This document shows, piece by piece, positions 8,232 to 17,607 of a stretch of DNA of 64,000 nucleotides; the first letter of the stretch is position 1, and each line of letters begins with the position of its first letter. Position numbers and translations under genes: made by a program. The stretch comes from Fodinibacter luteus. GTDB taxonomy: Bacteria; Actinomycetota; Actinomycetes; Actinomycetales; Dermatophilaceae. The stretch is from NCBI RefSeq assembly GCF_039541575.1, contig NZ_BAABGM010000022.1, positions 54,489 through 118,488 of the forward strand, given 5' to 3'. The notes under the pieces are model-generated. The model saw nothing but the letters and a program-made list of their open reading frames with translations, had not been told where the DNA came from and did not search any database.

Positions 8232-8285
8232 GCGGGACGTCTCAGGACGTCCTAGATTTGAGGAAAGGGCCGAAAACGTCCTGGG
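8232..8285. promoter_or_regulatory. Operator-like repeats between pra and the HTH regulator
   Basis: GGACGT-N6-ACGTCC forms an inverted repeat that contains the palindrome AGGACGTCCT (8244-8253), and a third half-site ACGTCCTGGG follows at 8276-8285, just before the HTH gene's ribosome-binding site. The arrangement suits autorepression and control of pra by the divergent regulator. Confidence 0.5.
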
Positions 8286-8294
8286 GGAGGGGCA

Positions 8295-9059
8295 ATGACC
8301 AATGACCGGCTCAGAAGTGCTCTCGCTTCGTCTGGGATGACGTCCGCCGAGCTCGGCGCGCACATCGACGTCGACCCGAAGACCGTCGACCGTTGGATCG
8401 CCAACGGACGCGTGCCCCACCGCTCCAACCGGCAGAGAGTGGCAGCTGCTCTCGCTCAGGACGAGGTCTACCTGTGGCCCGATGCCTACGGCGATTCATA
8501 TGTCTCAGCAGCGAGTCGGGCCGAGGTGGTGACCGTCTACCCGAATCGCGGTTCGATCCCAGCCTCGCTGTGGCACAGCCTCTTCGACAACGCCATCGAG
8601 TCCATCGACATCTTGGCGTTCGCTGCAAGCTTCATCCACGACTCCCTGCCAGATGTTGACGAGGTGCTGATCGCCAAGGCACGAACTGGTGTCCGTGTCC
8701 GCCTAGCCTTCGGCGACCCTGACTCCGACGCCGTTCGTATTCGCGGGGTAGAGGAGGGTATTGGGGAGTCGCTGGCGGAACGGTGCCGGCTCACGTGGAA
8801 GTACCTCGATCCAATCTTGAGGGAGCCCGAGATCTCGGTGCGTGCGCACTCAAGCACGCTCTACTGCTCCATCTTCCGCTTTGACAACGACCTGCTCGCC
8901 AACCATCACCTCTTCGGCGCCCCCGCCAACCATTCGGCGGTGCTACATGTGAGACGCCTGACCGGCGGTCGGCACTTCGACAGCCACACAGCCTCATTCG
9001 AGCGTGTCTGGCAACTCGCGTATGCCAGGGCACGAGAGGCACAACGTCCGGCTCACTAG
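8295..9059 (+). CDS. HTH regulator with PLD-like C-terminal domain (element repressor)
   Basis: A 254-aa protein. Residues ~1-60 form an XRE-type helix-turn-helix (SSGMTSAELGAHIDVDPKTV, then RWIANGRVPH). The rest resembles the phospholipase-D-like domain found fused to such regulators in actinobacterial integrative elements; HSSTLYCSIFRFDNDLLANH is the H-x-S/D-x-N region in degenerate form, so catalysis is doubtful. Good Shine-Dalgarno (GGGAGGGG) before ATG. Divergent from pra across operator-like repeats, hence the probable copy-control or lysogeny-type repressor. Confidence 0.75.
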   Translation: MTNDRLRSALASSGMTSAELGAHIDVDPKTVDRWIANGRVPHRSNRQRVAAALAQDEVYLWPDAYGDSYVSAASRAEVVTVYPNRGSIPASLWHSLFDNAIESIDILAFAASFIHDSLPDVDEVLIAKARTGVRVRLAFGDPDSDAVRIRGVEEGIGESLAERCRLTWKYLDPILREPEISVRAHSSTLYCSIFRFDNDLLANHHLFGAPANHSAVLHVRRLTGGRHFDSHTASFERVWQLAYARAREAQRPAH

Positions 9060-9105
9060 TGAGTCGCTGCTGGACTCCGGACGAAGCGACAGCAATCCTG
9101 ACTCC

Positions 9106-10182
9106 GTGCCCGTATCACGCTCGCCACACCCAAACGCGAAGGTTGCTAACCGACGCGACGCCTCGCTACGGCGAGCTCGCCGTAGCCGAGTTATCGCTCG
9201 CCTCAAGAAGCGAGGACCTTTGGTCATCGGGGCGGCCGTCTACGTCTTAGTTCTTTGCTGGGTCGTTTCATGGGGACTTCCTCAATTCACGCGGTATCAA
9301 CCCAACCGGGCCTCACCCGTGGAAGTGTTCTTTGCACCCGCTAATGCGGCCACATTCGAAGATGCCGTGGCGGAGCCAACCCATATTGTAGTCCAGACCG
9401 AAAGACTAAGACTTCGGAATTGGATTGGGATTCGGCCCAGATCCTTTCTAGTGATTTCGCAAGACCTAGTGGCGCGCTCACCCGAAGATCCAGCCGCGGA
9501 TCAAAGTTGGATATTGAGGATTAATCGCGATGTCGAGTACCAAGATAATTGGGCGGATTGCACGGATAACAAGGACGAACGCAAGATAACCTGCACAAGG
9601 CAGTGGGTCGAGGCGAAGGCGGGGCAGGCCATCCGCATAAACCCCGCTCCGATAGTTGTGTCAACGGATTCTGGCGAGAAGGCAAAGAGACCCGTTCGGT
9701 ATTCCTTCGAGGTGCAGGTCGCGCTGGACACACTAGCCGTTAGTCGCGAAGTCGAAAACGGGGTACCAGTGGACTACTCGTCAATACGATGGCAGCCCCG
9801 GGAGAACTTGAGCAATTTCCGCTATCCATATGTCTCAAAAGTTGACGACATTGAGAAATTCTTCAAGACCGCGCCGCGAGAGCGATCCGTCCGTGAGATA
9901 TTGGGCCTCTCCGGCAAGGCGTCATTTGTTCAGGTCAGCGTCTGCCCTAATTGCATGGCGATTCGTACCTATGAGTGCGAAAGCAAAGAACTCAATAGAG
10001 GGACGTTCGCATGCTCAGGCGATGCAGATAAAGAATTGAGGATGTCTTGGATTTCGACTGACGTCGGAGATAGCTGGAAGGCGGACTGGGGGCATGAGAT
10101 CCTCGCGGCCCTAGTGGGCGCTGGCGTCTTGGGGGTAGGCGCATGGCTGCGCAGCAAGCATAAGGCGGCTCGCGCTGACTAG
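9106..10182 (+). CDS. Hypothetical membrane protein of the control block
   Basis: About 358 aa with an Arg/Lys-rich N-terminus, a transmembrane helix (LVIGAAVYVLVLCWVVSWG), a ~250-aa extracytoplasmic domain containing several Cys (including CPNC), and a C-terminal helix (ILAALVGAGVLGVGAWL) with a basic tail. Base composition is much lower in GC than neighbours, suggesting recent acquisition. The start is uncertain: GTG 9106 avoids overlap with the HTH gene, but earlier starts at 9004 (GTG) or 9022 (ATG) are in frame. No family recognised. Confidence 0.6.
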   Translation: MPVSRSPHPNAKVANRRDASLRRARRSRVIARLKKRGPLVIGAAVYVLVLCWVVSWGLPQFTRYQPNRASPVEVFFAPANAATFEDAVAEPTHIVVQTERLRLRNWIGIRPRSFLVISQDLVARSPEDPAADQSWILRINRDVEYQDNWADCTDNKDERKITCTRQWVEAKAGQAIRINPAPIVVSTDSGEKAKRPVRYSFEVQVALDTLAVSREVENGVPVDYSSIRWQPRENLSNFRYPYVSKVDDIEKFFKTAPRERSVREILGLSGKASFVQVSVCPNCMAIRTYECESKELNRGTFACSGDADKELRMSWISTDVGDSWKADWGHEILAALVGAGVLGVGAWLRSKHKAARAD

Positions 10183-10293
10183 GACGAGCCGGGTTGATCG
10201 CCCCATGCCGGGCTGCATCCAGACGAAAGGGGAAGGGCAACGTGAAGGCCCTCAAAGACCCAGCGAAGTTGTCCTGTGAGTTAGGATCGAGGC

Positions 10294-10764
10294 ATGACGC
10301 GAATCGATTACGTCGACGATCCACATGCACCAAAGGCCAATAGTGTTGTGCCTTCCGTTGTCGCGGTGGTGCTGAACGAACAATCCCGGGTACTCCTAAT
10401 TCACAAGACCGACAATAGCCTGTGGGCTCTACCTGGGGGTGGACATGAGATCGGGGAGTCGATCGTCGACACTGTCGTTCGAGAGGTCAAAGAAGAGACC
10501 GGCTACGACGTAGAGGTCGAGACCATCACCGGGACGTACACGAACCCCCGTCACGTCATGGCATACGACGACGGCGAAGTACGCCAGCAGTTCTCGATCG
10601 CCTTTCGCGCCCGGCTCGTGGGCGGAGAGGCTTGTACGAGCAGCGAGAGCAGTGAGGTCGTGTGGGTGCGTCCCGAGGAGCTCGATGGCTTGGACATGCA
10701 CCCCTCCATGAGAATGCGAATCCAACACGCCCTCGAGGAACGCAGCACCCCGTTCCTAGGCTGA
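10294..10764 (+). CDS. NUDIX hydrolase (possible Pif-like immunity factor)
   Basis: A 156-aa protein with a complete Nudix box: GGGHEIGESIVDTV followed by VREVKEETGY (G-x5-E-x7-REV-x-EE-x-G). Nudix enzymes hydrolyse nucleoside diphosphates linked to another group. In pSAM2 the immunity factor Pif, which blocks redundant transfer between carriers, has a Nudix motif, so a similar role is plausible here (inference). TAGGAT at 10282-10287 ends six bases before the ATG, so the mRNA is probably leaderless. It converges on the HD gene with a 9-nt tail overlap. Confidence 0.88.
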   Translation: MTRIDYVDDPHAPKANSVVPSVVAVVLNEQSRVLLIHKTDNSLWALPGGGHEIGESIVDTVVREVKEETGYDVEVETITGTYTNPRHVMAYDDGEVRQQFSIAFRARLVGGEACTSSESSEVVWVRPEELDGLDMHPSMRMRIQHALEERSTPFLG

Positions 10765-11289
10765 CAGCACCGTCTGGGCCCGATCGCAGCAGGCCTCGAG
10801 ATACGGCCGCGACCTCAGCACCGCACGATGGACGGGGTCCCACGCCGGATACCGAGCCACGATCTCGTCCAGCCGCGCGGTCACGGCCACCTGCTCCCCC
10901 GTCGGAGAGACGGTTAGGTCGCAGAGGATCAATGTGTCCAGCAGGGCCTGCTCAGGTCGCGGGACGGCTGCGAGCTCGCGCGCCAGACCTCGCTCGTCGG
11001 CCTCGTACTCCGCCCCGGTGTGGAACGCGACGAGCGAGACGACCACAGGGTCTGCTCCAAGACCGGCGAGGTACCTGGCCCCGTCAAGCGCGTGCAGACC
11101 CGAATCTCGCGCCAGCGGGGCATAGCCCACGTCGTGAAGCCAGGCCGCACTGACCACAGGGTCGTCATCCGCTCCGGTCTGCGAGACCTCGACAGCTCGC
11201 GCGGCCACCGCCTGAACGTGGCACCACCGTTCGGGGTGAGACGTCGCCAGGCACTCCTCTGCGAGTCGCCGGGCGTCTGCTGTCCTCAT
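10756..11289 (-). CDS. HD-domain phosphohydrolase
   Basis: A 177-aa protein with an HD fold: His in ERWCHVQAV, the HD pair in AAWLHDVGYAPL, a further His in FHTGAE and Asp in LILCDLTVSP. Such metal-dependent phosphohydrolases act on nucleotides. HD genes commonly accompany NUDIX and HTH genes in actinobacterial integrative elements, perhaps acting on nucleotide signals. ATG 11289 is preferred over TTG 11298. It lies on the same strand as, and 60 bp downstream of, the secretion operon and may be its last gene. Confidence 0.85.
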   Translation of the reverse strand: MRTADARRLAEECLATSHPERWCHVQAVAARAVEVSQTGADDDPVVSAAWLHDVGYAPLARDSGLHALDGARYLAGLGADPVVVSLVAFHTGAEYEADERGLARELAAVPRPEQALLDTLILCDLTVSPTGEQVAVTARLDEIVARYPAWDPVHRAVLRSRPYLEACCDRAQTVLSA

Positions 11290-11349
11290 GAGGCGCAACG
11301 CTACGTGCCCGCCTGTCCCTCACGCCCCTGTGGGACGGAGTTGGCAGCT

Positions 11350-12426
11350 TCACGAGGCGGGGCCTGGGCGGCCAGCGACGACGGTGTCCCCCCAGGGACG
11401 AGCCACGGTCAGGTCGATGGGCTTCACCTCGACGGTTCGGCCGGTTCTGGGTGTGTGGATGATGTTGCCCTGCCCGTCGTAGAGACCGACGTGGTGGAAG
11501 AAACCTGGCCGATCACGTGGGTCGTGGAAGAACAGCAGGTCGCCGGCTCGGACCTCGCTGAGCGGCACGCGCGTCACGGCGGCAGCCTGGTCGCTGGCGA
11601 CCCGCGGCAGCGTGATGCCAGTGGCCTGGAACCACACGTACCTCGTGAAGCTCGAACAGTCGAAGCCAACCGTGGAGGCGCCCTTGCCGAACCCGAGCCC
11701 GGGTCCGCTCAACGTGCCACCGCCCCACGAGTACGGGATCCCCAGTTGCGTCAGGGCGACCTCGATGACCTTCGCGCCTTCACCGCTGCCAGCACCGGAC
11801 GTGCACGCGGCGCTCGAGATGCTGGGGTTTCCGGCCAGTTGGAGGGCGAGCCCCTCCCAATTGGCGTAAGCGTCAGGGAACGCACTCACTTGCACGGCCT
11901 GCGCAGCTCGAGTCACGGGCATGCTGAGGTAGTCGGGGATGGCCAGCAGGCCGCGCTGCCCGCCTCGGCCGCCCAGGAAGAACATCTCGGACGAGGTGGC
12001 AGGGTCGAGCCGCTCAGCCCGACTACCCCAGGCGTCGCGCTGCTGGAACAGTCCGATGGAATCGCGGTCACCGTAGGGCAGGTTGCGCAGCGTCGACTCC
12101 TGCAGGGCAGTGCTCAACGCGATGACCCACCCCTTCGACGGCACACCCAGAGCCCGGCCGACCGCGACGATCGTTTGGGCGTTCGCCAGCTGCTCGGCAT
12201 CCAACGATCCGATATCGACGGCTGCGGGACGCGCGACGAGGCCGCAGCTCAACGACGCGTTCTCCTGGTCCCCGCTCGAGTCGCCGGCGAACAGCGCTGA
12301 CGTGAAGACACCCATCGCCAAAGCACCGACGAGCAGGAGTGGCATCACGACCGCCAGCACGCGGCGGAGGATCCGCCAGAGACGCCTCTTCAGTTCGGCA
12401 GCCGCAAGCGCCGTCACAGGGTCCAT
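11350..12426 (-). CDS. Cell-wall hydrolase of the transfer channel (NlpC/P60, VirB1/TcpG-like)
   Basis: A 358-aa protein. An N-terminal transmembrane anchor (~20-45) is followed by a lysozyme-like segment (VIALSTALQESTLRNL, DSIGLFQQR), as in bifunctional channel hydrolases. The C-terminal NlpC/P60 peptidase has the catalytic Cys in VGFDCSSFTRYV and His in GFFHHVGLYDGQG. It would open the peptidoglycan locally for the channel, like VirB1 or TcpG. Only 3 nt separate it from the VirB8-like gene. Confidence 0.88.
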   Translation of the reverse strand: MDPVTALAAAELKRRLWRILRRVLAVVMPLLLVGALAMGVFTSALFAGDSSGDQENASLSCGLVARPAAVDIGSLDAEQLANAQTIVAVGRALGVPSKGWVIALSTALQESTLRNLPYGDRDSIGLFQQRDAWGSRAERLDPATSSEMFFLGGRGGQRGLLAIPDYLSMPVTRAAQAVQVSAFPDAYANWEGLALQLAGNPSISSAACTSGAGSGEGAKVIEVALTQLGIPYSWGGGTLSGPGLGFGKGASTVGFDCSSFTRYVWFQATGITLPRVASDQAAAVTRVPLSEVRAGDLLFFHDPRDRPGFFHHVGLYDGQGNIIHTPRTGRTVEVKPIDLTVARPWGDTVVAGRPGPAS

Positions 12427-12429
12427 GGG

Positions 12430-13002
12430 TCAGCTCCTCGACGCCAACGCCACGGTGAGTTCCTCGGGCTCGATGCCATCGACCAGCCACCCGGCTGACG
12501 TTCGTTCCAGTGCGACGTGTACCGCCCCGCCGTCCGTCGGGACACGGACTCGTGCGCTGGCCTCGCTGCGCTCAAGGATCTCGGTGTCCCCGACCACGCG
12601 GGACGCTGGGACCGCAGCCGAGGAGGCGGCCTCCAAGATCGCCGCGAAGCGGGGTGTCGAAAGGGCTTTGCAGCTTGACCGCCACTCCTCAACCTCGGCG
12701 TCGGGCCGGGCCCACATCCCCACGAAGGCGACCGCGACATCCCCGGGCGACTCAAGGGTCGCCGGGGCGACGCTTTGCGCTGGAGATGCGGACGCGGCCG
12801 ATGCCGGAGCGGAAGGTGCGGGAACGCCGGATGCGCTGGCCGCCGCCTCGACCGCCCGCCCCTCGGGTGCCACGCGCTCGGAACCGCCCGAGACGCGTCC
12901 CAGGCCAGCAACCAGCATCACCACCGCCATCACCGTGACGGCCATGTTGCGCCACGACCACAGGGGCCACCGCCACCAGCCGACCTCACGCATGCCGCTC
13001 AT
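12430..13002 (-). CDS. VirB8/TcpC-like channel subunit
   Basis: A 190-aa protein with one N-terminal transmembrane helix (WRNMAVTVMAVVMLVAGLG), a low-complexity Ala/Ser/Pro linker and a ~110-aa extracytoplasmic domain of NTF2-like character (VAVAFVGMWARPDAEVEEW ... ALERTSAGWLVDGIEP). Size, topology and place between VirB6- and VirB1-like genes indicate a VirB8/TcpC equivalent that bridges the inner complex. Assignment rests on architecture and synteny more than on motifs. It overlaps the upstream gene by 4 nt. Confidence 0.65.
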   Translation of the reverse strand: MSGMREVGWWRWPLWSWRNMAVTVMAVVMLVAGLGRVSGGSERVAPEGRAVEAAASASGVPAPSAPASAASASPAQSVAPATLESPGDVAVAFVGMWARPDAEVEEWRSSCKALSTPRFAAILEAASSAAVPASRVVGDTEILERSEASARVRVPTDGGAVHVALERTSAGWLVDGIEPEELTVALASRS

Positions 13003-15062
13003 GACGCATCCGAATCCAGGTCGTCGACTCCGGGCCGACGATGGAGCATCGCGCCGGTTCGTGGGTCGTAGACGAAGTACCCGATGCCGTCATCGGCGAG
13101 CGGCGCATTGGCGTCGTGCGCTGGAACGACAGCCGGTTGGTGGACGCGATGAATGCTGCCGGTGAGCACCTCGCCTTGGAGGACGCCTCCCGCCGGCTGG
13201 GGAGCGTGAACAAGTCCGGACGGGGCCACGACTGCGCGCCGGTCCCCGGGCGGGGCCGGGGTTTCGCGCCGCCGCCGGTCGCTGGAACCCTCGCGGAGAA
13301 GCGCAGATTCGCGCGGCTCGGGCCTGACGTCCGGCGAGGTCGGCCGTACGCCCTGCGTCGTCAGGACTCTCGGGTCGACGCGCGAACGGGGCGAAGCTGA
13401 CGTGCGACTCAGACCCCCGTCACTTGTCACGTCCCAGACCACCTGCGCTCGCGCGAAGGTCTCAGCTCGAGGCGGAGCGTCGGCAGCCCGGCGCCCTCCG
13501 TCGTCCGCCGGGACCGTGGGTTCGGGCTCGTCATCTTGGCTGTCCTCGATGGCCTTCTTCGTACCGTCGTTGACACCTTGGCGGGTCACCACATACCGCG
13601 TGAGCTGCCGGCCGAGGTGATGCCGACGCATCCGCCGACCCGAGTGGCCGAGTATCCGCGTGAACGACAGCAGCGGTGCCATCAGGACGAACGCAGCCAG
13701 CGTGATGACCAGGCACAGGACGAGGGCCATGATCCCCATACCGATGTCATCCGCCGTGCTCAGGACAGCCGAGATCGCCGCGGTGTAGACGACGGAGCCA
13801 GCCGAGAAGGCGACGACGTTGACGACCGCGGCACCACCGATGTTGGCCATCTGCTTGACGACCCCTGACAACGGGGCGAATACACCGATGACTGCCGCAG
13901 CGGGAAGGAACATGACGAGGAGGCGCAGCATCACAAGACCCGCCAGCAGGAAGACGTCGGCTACAAGCCGGAACAGGTCGACGAATACGGCGCCGAAGAG
14001 TGCCATCAAGCCGGTGCCCATCCGCCCGCCGGCCTTGCCCTGAAGGACGACATACGTGGCGGGGTCCTGCTCGGCGATCTCGTCAGCGGTGTCCTTCCAC
14101 TGACTCCCCTTCTCCTCGTTGAGCTGGTTCATTGCCTCCGGCGTGGAGGCCGCAGCCGACTCCGACCAGGTCACGGCGCTGGCTCGGAACAGGGTCGGCC
14201 CCCAGCGCTTGGCCGCCGCCGAATCGGAGGATCCGAGCTGTCCCCGCAGCCATGCGTCGTAGAGAACCCGGTCCACCGTGAGGGCGCCCTGGGCGCGCGC
14301 GCTTGACTCGCCCGGCTGAGTCGATGCGTCAATGCCTGCCGTGCGCGACTGGATGGAGCCGATGGTCGAGGCGATGGTGTCGTCGAAGAAGCTGCTGGCC
14401 CGCGACGGGTACTGCGTGATCGCCGCCACGACCGCGAGGACGAGCGCGGCCCACGCGGCCCCCGCGACGACGGTGGGGAAGAGACCGCGCATCGCCTGGT
14501 ACAGCAGGAAGGCAGCAACTCCCAGAACTGCGACCGCGCCCCAGGGGCTCCAGATCGACTCGTGCAGCCGGGTCGTGACGGTCTCGACAACGCTGTCGAG
14601 CGGGCGCATGTAGGAGGCCGGGTGTGCCACCTTGTTGTGCAGCCCGTTCGTCGCGGCCGTGAGCCACACCGCGCAGGAGAGCAGCACGTTGCCGATCATC
14701 GTGTCTGTGGCCGCCGCAGGATCGCGCACCGAGCCTCCGCATCCCAGGTCGTACGTGTGCCACCTGAGACCGGCGTAGCCGTACTGATCGTAGACGCTCG
14801 TCGACGGCTGCTGGACGAAGGGATCCCCCGCAACCGGGAGAGGATCCGGCGCCGGATCCAGCGCACCGGGGAGGCCGGTTCCAGGCTGCTCCGGGACAGG
14901 CGCGTCCTTGCAGTCTGGGATCCCGGGGATGCCGGGATGCGCCCGAACCGTGCCCACCTCGCCCTGCGGCGTGGCTGAGGAGACGGGGGCAGCAACGACA
15001 CCCAAGCCGACGAGTCCCATCCCGATGCCGATGGCCACGAGCATCCTCGCGCGCGCTCTCAT
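12999..15062 (-). CDS. VirB6/TcpH-like polytopic channel protein
   Basis: A 687-aa protein with a signal-like first helix (MLVAIGIGMGLVGLGVVAAP), a Pro-rich extracellular segment, then about seven further membrane segments between residues ~150 and ~460 (such as AVAVLGVAAFLLYQAMRG and LLVMFLPAAAVIGVFAPLSG), and a long charged cytoplasmic tail. This is the layout of VirB6/TrbL/TcpH channel proteins. ATG 15062 lies one base after the VirB4 stop; the longer open frame upstream is antisense shadow. Confidence 0.78.
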   Translation of the reverse strand: MRARARMLVAIGIGMGLVGLGVVAAPVSSATPQGEVGTVRAHPGIPGIPDCKDAPVPEQPGTGLPGALDPAPDPLPVAGDPFVQQPSTSVYDQYGYAGLRWHTYDLGCGGSVRDPAAATDTMIGNVLLSCAVWLTAATNGLHNKVAHPASYMRPLDSVVETVTTRLHESIWSPWGAVAVLGVAAFLLYQAMRGLFPTVVAGAAWAALVLAVVAAITQYPSRASSFFDDTIASTIGSIQSRTAGIDASTQPGESSARAQGALTVDRVLYDAWLRGQLGSSDSAAAKRWGPTLFRASAVTWSESAAASTPEAMNQLNEEKGSQWKDTADEIAEQDPATYVVLQGKAGGRMGTGLMALFGAVFVDLFRLVADVFLLAGLVMLRLLVMFLPAAAVIGVFAPLSGVVKQMANIGGAAVVNVVAFSAGSVVYTAAISAVLSTADDIGMGIMALVLCLVITLAAFVLMAPLLSFTRILGHSGRRMRRHHLGRQLTRYVVTRQGVNDGTKKAIEDSQDDEPEPTVPADDGGRRAADAPPRAETFARAQVVWDVTSDGGLSRTSASPRSRVDPRVLTTQGVRPTSPDVRPEPRESALLREGSSDRRRRETPAPPGDRRAVVAPSGLVHAPQPAGGVLQGEVLTGSIHRVHQPAVVPAHDANAPLADDGIGYFVYDPRTGAMLHRRPGVDDLDSDAS

Positions 15063-15063
15063 C

Positions 15064-17607
15064 TCAGGCACTCCGTCGCACGGCGCCGTCGAAGGCACCC
15101 TCAACCGCGTGCGCAGAAGACGGCCCAACGCCGTAGGTTCGGGTCTTCGTCGGGTCAGCGGTGGTGTCCAGAGCCTCGAGCACTTCGGGGTGAGCGGACA
15201 GGTCCATGCGGATCCGTTCGACGCCGCCCGAACCGTCGCTGAACACGAACTCCCGCGGTCCACGGCGACCGGTCGCAGTGGGACGCGACAGCGACTCGAA
15301 GATGGCCTCGTACCCCTGTCCCGGCTGGATGCCGGGGATGAACCGCAGCGCGTCCTCCTGCGCCTTCTCGTCGGTGAGCCGACCGATGAACGCCGCCGAC
15401 ACGAGGTTCGCCAGGTCCAGCCGCAGCAGATCGGACGGGTTCTGGCTGGCCATCAGCACGCGGGTGTTGTGCTTCCGGCTGTCCCGGCCCGCCCGCTCGA
15501 TGAACCGGCGACCGGTAGTGAAGGTGGACAGGGCCCAGGCCTCGTCGATGAAGATTCCCTTCCGGGCATGCCTGTCGCCCATGTACATCGCTCGCTGGGC
15601 CAGCCAGGCAGCCAGGTAGAGGACGCACATGCTGAGCCGCTCGTCGAGGTCCTCACTTCCCTTGGCCTTGTCGTCGGGGAAGGTCAGCCCTCGCAGGGAG
15701 TACACCGTGAGCAGCGACTCGTCGGCGGTGTAGTCGTTCCGATACCCCGGCGGGAAGAGCAGTCGCCCATGGCTGGTCCGGGCAGCTTCGGCGAGGAAGT
15801 CGTGCATGTAGCCCGCGTGGCGCTGCAGCTCCGGGTCACCATCGACTCGGCCGAGAGCGGTGACCACGTCGCTGAGGCTCGACGTCGTCGCGGCGGACAC
15901 TTCCCCGACCGCACGCATGAGGGCCACCTCGGTCAGCACGTGGTCCTGCATCTGCCTCGGCAGGACGGAGCGCAGCACACTGCTCGCCAGGAGCCGACGC
16001 GTGGCATGAGCGTTCGCCTGGGCGACGCGCCACTCCACCTCACCGAAGAAGTGCTCGCGTCGCGGCTCCGCGATGACCCGGTAGGCGCAGAGCGCTCCCG
16101 GTGCGGCGTCGAGCAGGTCGACCGCCTTGGACACGGCAGCCAGCTGCGGCAGTTGGCACAAGGCCGTGAGCCGACCGGACGGATCCAGGACGGTCCACGA
16201 CACGCCCTGCATGACCGTGCGGTAGATGATGTTGCCGCCGGCGGTCGACTTGCCACCGCCCAGACCCGCACAAATCACTGCAAGCCCGGACTCCTCGGCT
16301 TGCTCGGTCGCCGCCCAGGGCTCCCAGGTGACAACACGGGAGGAGGTGCCCGATGTCTCCCCCAGGTGGATGCCGATCCGGTCGCCGACCTTGGCGGTGG
16401 CGGTCGGGACCGCCGCTGCCAACGTCGTCACCGGCATCCGGCGCTTGTATGCCGTCGTCCCCAGCTTCTCCCCCGGGATGAACTCCCGGGCCACGGCGTA
16501 CTGGTCGGCAGGCCGGGAGATCGTCACCTGCGGCGCGAAGAGCTGCCGCACGGCGGTGGCCCTATCCAAGGCTTCCTCCTCTGTGGCTCCCGAGACCGCG
16601 ATGCGGTACCAGCCAGCGGTGCGCGTGCTCAGGCCGGAGAGCCCCGACGACAGCTCGTCCTCCACGACCAGGGCTTTCGACGCCTGCCGGTCCAGAGCCC
16701 CGGGGGCTGGTTCGGCGTGCTCGTGCTCGTAGTGCTCCTTCTGGGAGCGGATGCGCTGGATGTTGCGCCGCATCGCCAGGCCCACGCGACCGGCATCCTC
16801 GATCGTCACCCGCGCCGACCACTCGACCGGGAACGGCAGCTGATCGGTGCGTTGGATCCACGGCACGCCCGGCGGGATCTCGAGGTCCGTCATCCGGCCC
16901 ACCGACAGGACGCACACATGCCGCTGGATCTCGGCGCCCTCCGCCTCCCCACGAACGACGATCGTTCGCCCGTAGGGCACGGCGGTCCACGTGACGTGGT
17001 CAGTGAACTCGCCGAGGTCGTCGCGCTCCCACTCCGCGTCCTCGGCCGCCCCCAGAGTCAGGGAGGCCGGCAGCCCGAGTGAGCAGGAGCGGTGAAGCAG
17101 CCACTCCAGCTGCCGGGGCGAGGCAGGCGTGCCCTCGAAGCCCGGATGCCGCAGGAGCTCGTCGATCTCGCGGATGGGCTTCGCCATCGCGGCGACCTCC
17201 CGGTCGGCGGCCCTCCCCGTCAAACCGCTGAGTGCATGCAGGACTCGGCGCGACGTCCCGAGGTCGACGCCGAGGTAGACCTCTTTGTCGGCCATGCTGC
17301 TGTTGGCGAGCTGCATCTGATCGCGGATGACGTGATCGGGCCAATCCGGCAGCGGGGCGGGTGCATTGGCGTGGTGCGCCTCGGCCCACCTCGAGACCGG
17401 GTAGGGACGTGTCGTCACGCGAAGGTGAAGGTTGCGCTTGGTCAGCTGCGCGAGGGCATCGGCGGTGTCGACGATGAGCCGTTCCCGCGCGTTGTCCGGG
17501 CGGAACGACCAGCTCTGCGGTGCGAGCTGGTACCAGGCGGTGACTCGGTCGGCAGCGACCGTACAGTGGCCCGTAATCCGCCGCACAGACAGGCCCCGGC
17601 TGCTCAT
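15064..17607 (-). CDS. VirB4/TcpF-like conjugation ATPase
   Basis: An 847-aa cytoplasmic ATPase. The N-terminal half is the VirB4 N-domain. Walker A GLGGGKST lies near 448-455 and Walker B KGIFIDEAWALS in the last quarter, followed by VLMASQNPSDLL and a late FSDGSGG segment. VirB4 ATPases power assembly and substrate passage in type IV secretion. ATG overlaps the upstream PrgI-like gene by 4 nt, and the gene sits in the order pilin-like, PrgI, VirB4, VirB6, VirB8, hydrolase. Confidence 0.93.
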   Translation of the reverse strand: MSSRGLSVRRITGHCTVAADRVTAWYQLAPQSWSFRPDNARERLIVDTADALAQLTKRNLHLRVTTRPYPVSRWAEAHHANAPAPLPDWPDHVIRDQMQLANSSMADKEVYLGVDLGTSRRVLHALSGLTGRAADREVAAMAKPIREIDELLRHPGFEGTPASPRQLEWLLHRSCSLGLPASLTLGAAEDAEWERDDLGEFTDHVTWTAVPYGRTIVVRGEAEGAEIQRHVCVLSVGRMTDLEIPPGVPWIQRTDQLPFPVEWSARVTIEDAGRVGLAMRRNIQRIRSQKEHYEHEHAEPAPGALDRQASKALVVEDELSSGLSGLSTRTAGWYRIAVSGATEEEALDRATAVRQLFAPQVTISRPADQYAVAREFIPGEKLGTTAYKRRMPVTTLAAAVPTATAKVGDRIGIHLGETSGTSSRVVTWEPWAATEQAEESGLAVICAGLGGGKSTAGGNIIYRTVMQGVSWTVLDPSGRLTALCQLPQLAAVSKAVDLLDAAPGALCAYRVIAEPRREHFFGEVEWRVAQANAHATRRLLASSVLRSVLPRQMQDHVLTEVALMRAVGEVSAATTSSLSDVVTALGRVDGDPELQRHAGYMHDFLAEAARTSHGRLLFPPGYRNDYTADESLLTVYSLRGLTFPDDKAKGSEDLDERLSMCVLYLAAWLAQRAMYMGDRHARKGIFIDEAWALSTFTTGRRFIERAGRDSRKHNTRVLMASQNPSDLLRLDLANLVSAAFIGRLTDEKAQEDALRFIPGIQPGQGYEAIFESLSRPTATGRRGPREFVFSDGSGGVERIRMDLSAHPEVLEALDTTADPTKTRTYGVGPSSAHAVEGAFDGAVRRSA

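Noticed and set aside
12083..13165. A 360-codon open frame across the VirB8-like and hydrolase genes
   Set aside because: It spans two coupled genes on the other strand and has a Ser/Thr/Arg-rich composition without a domain.
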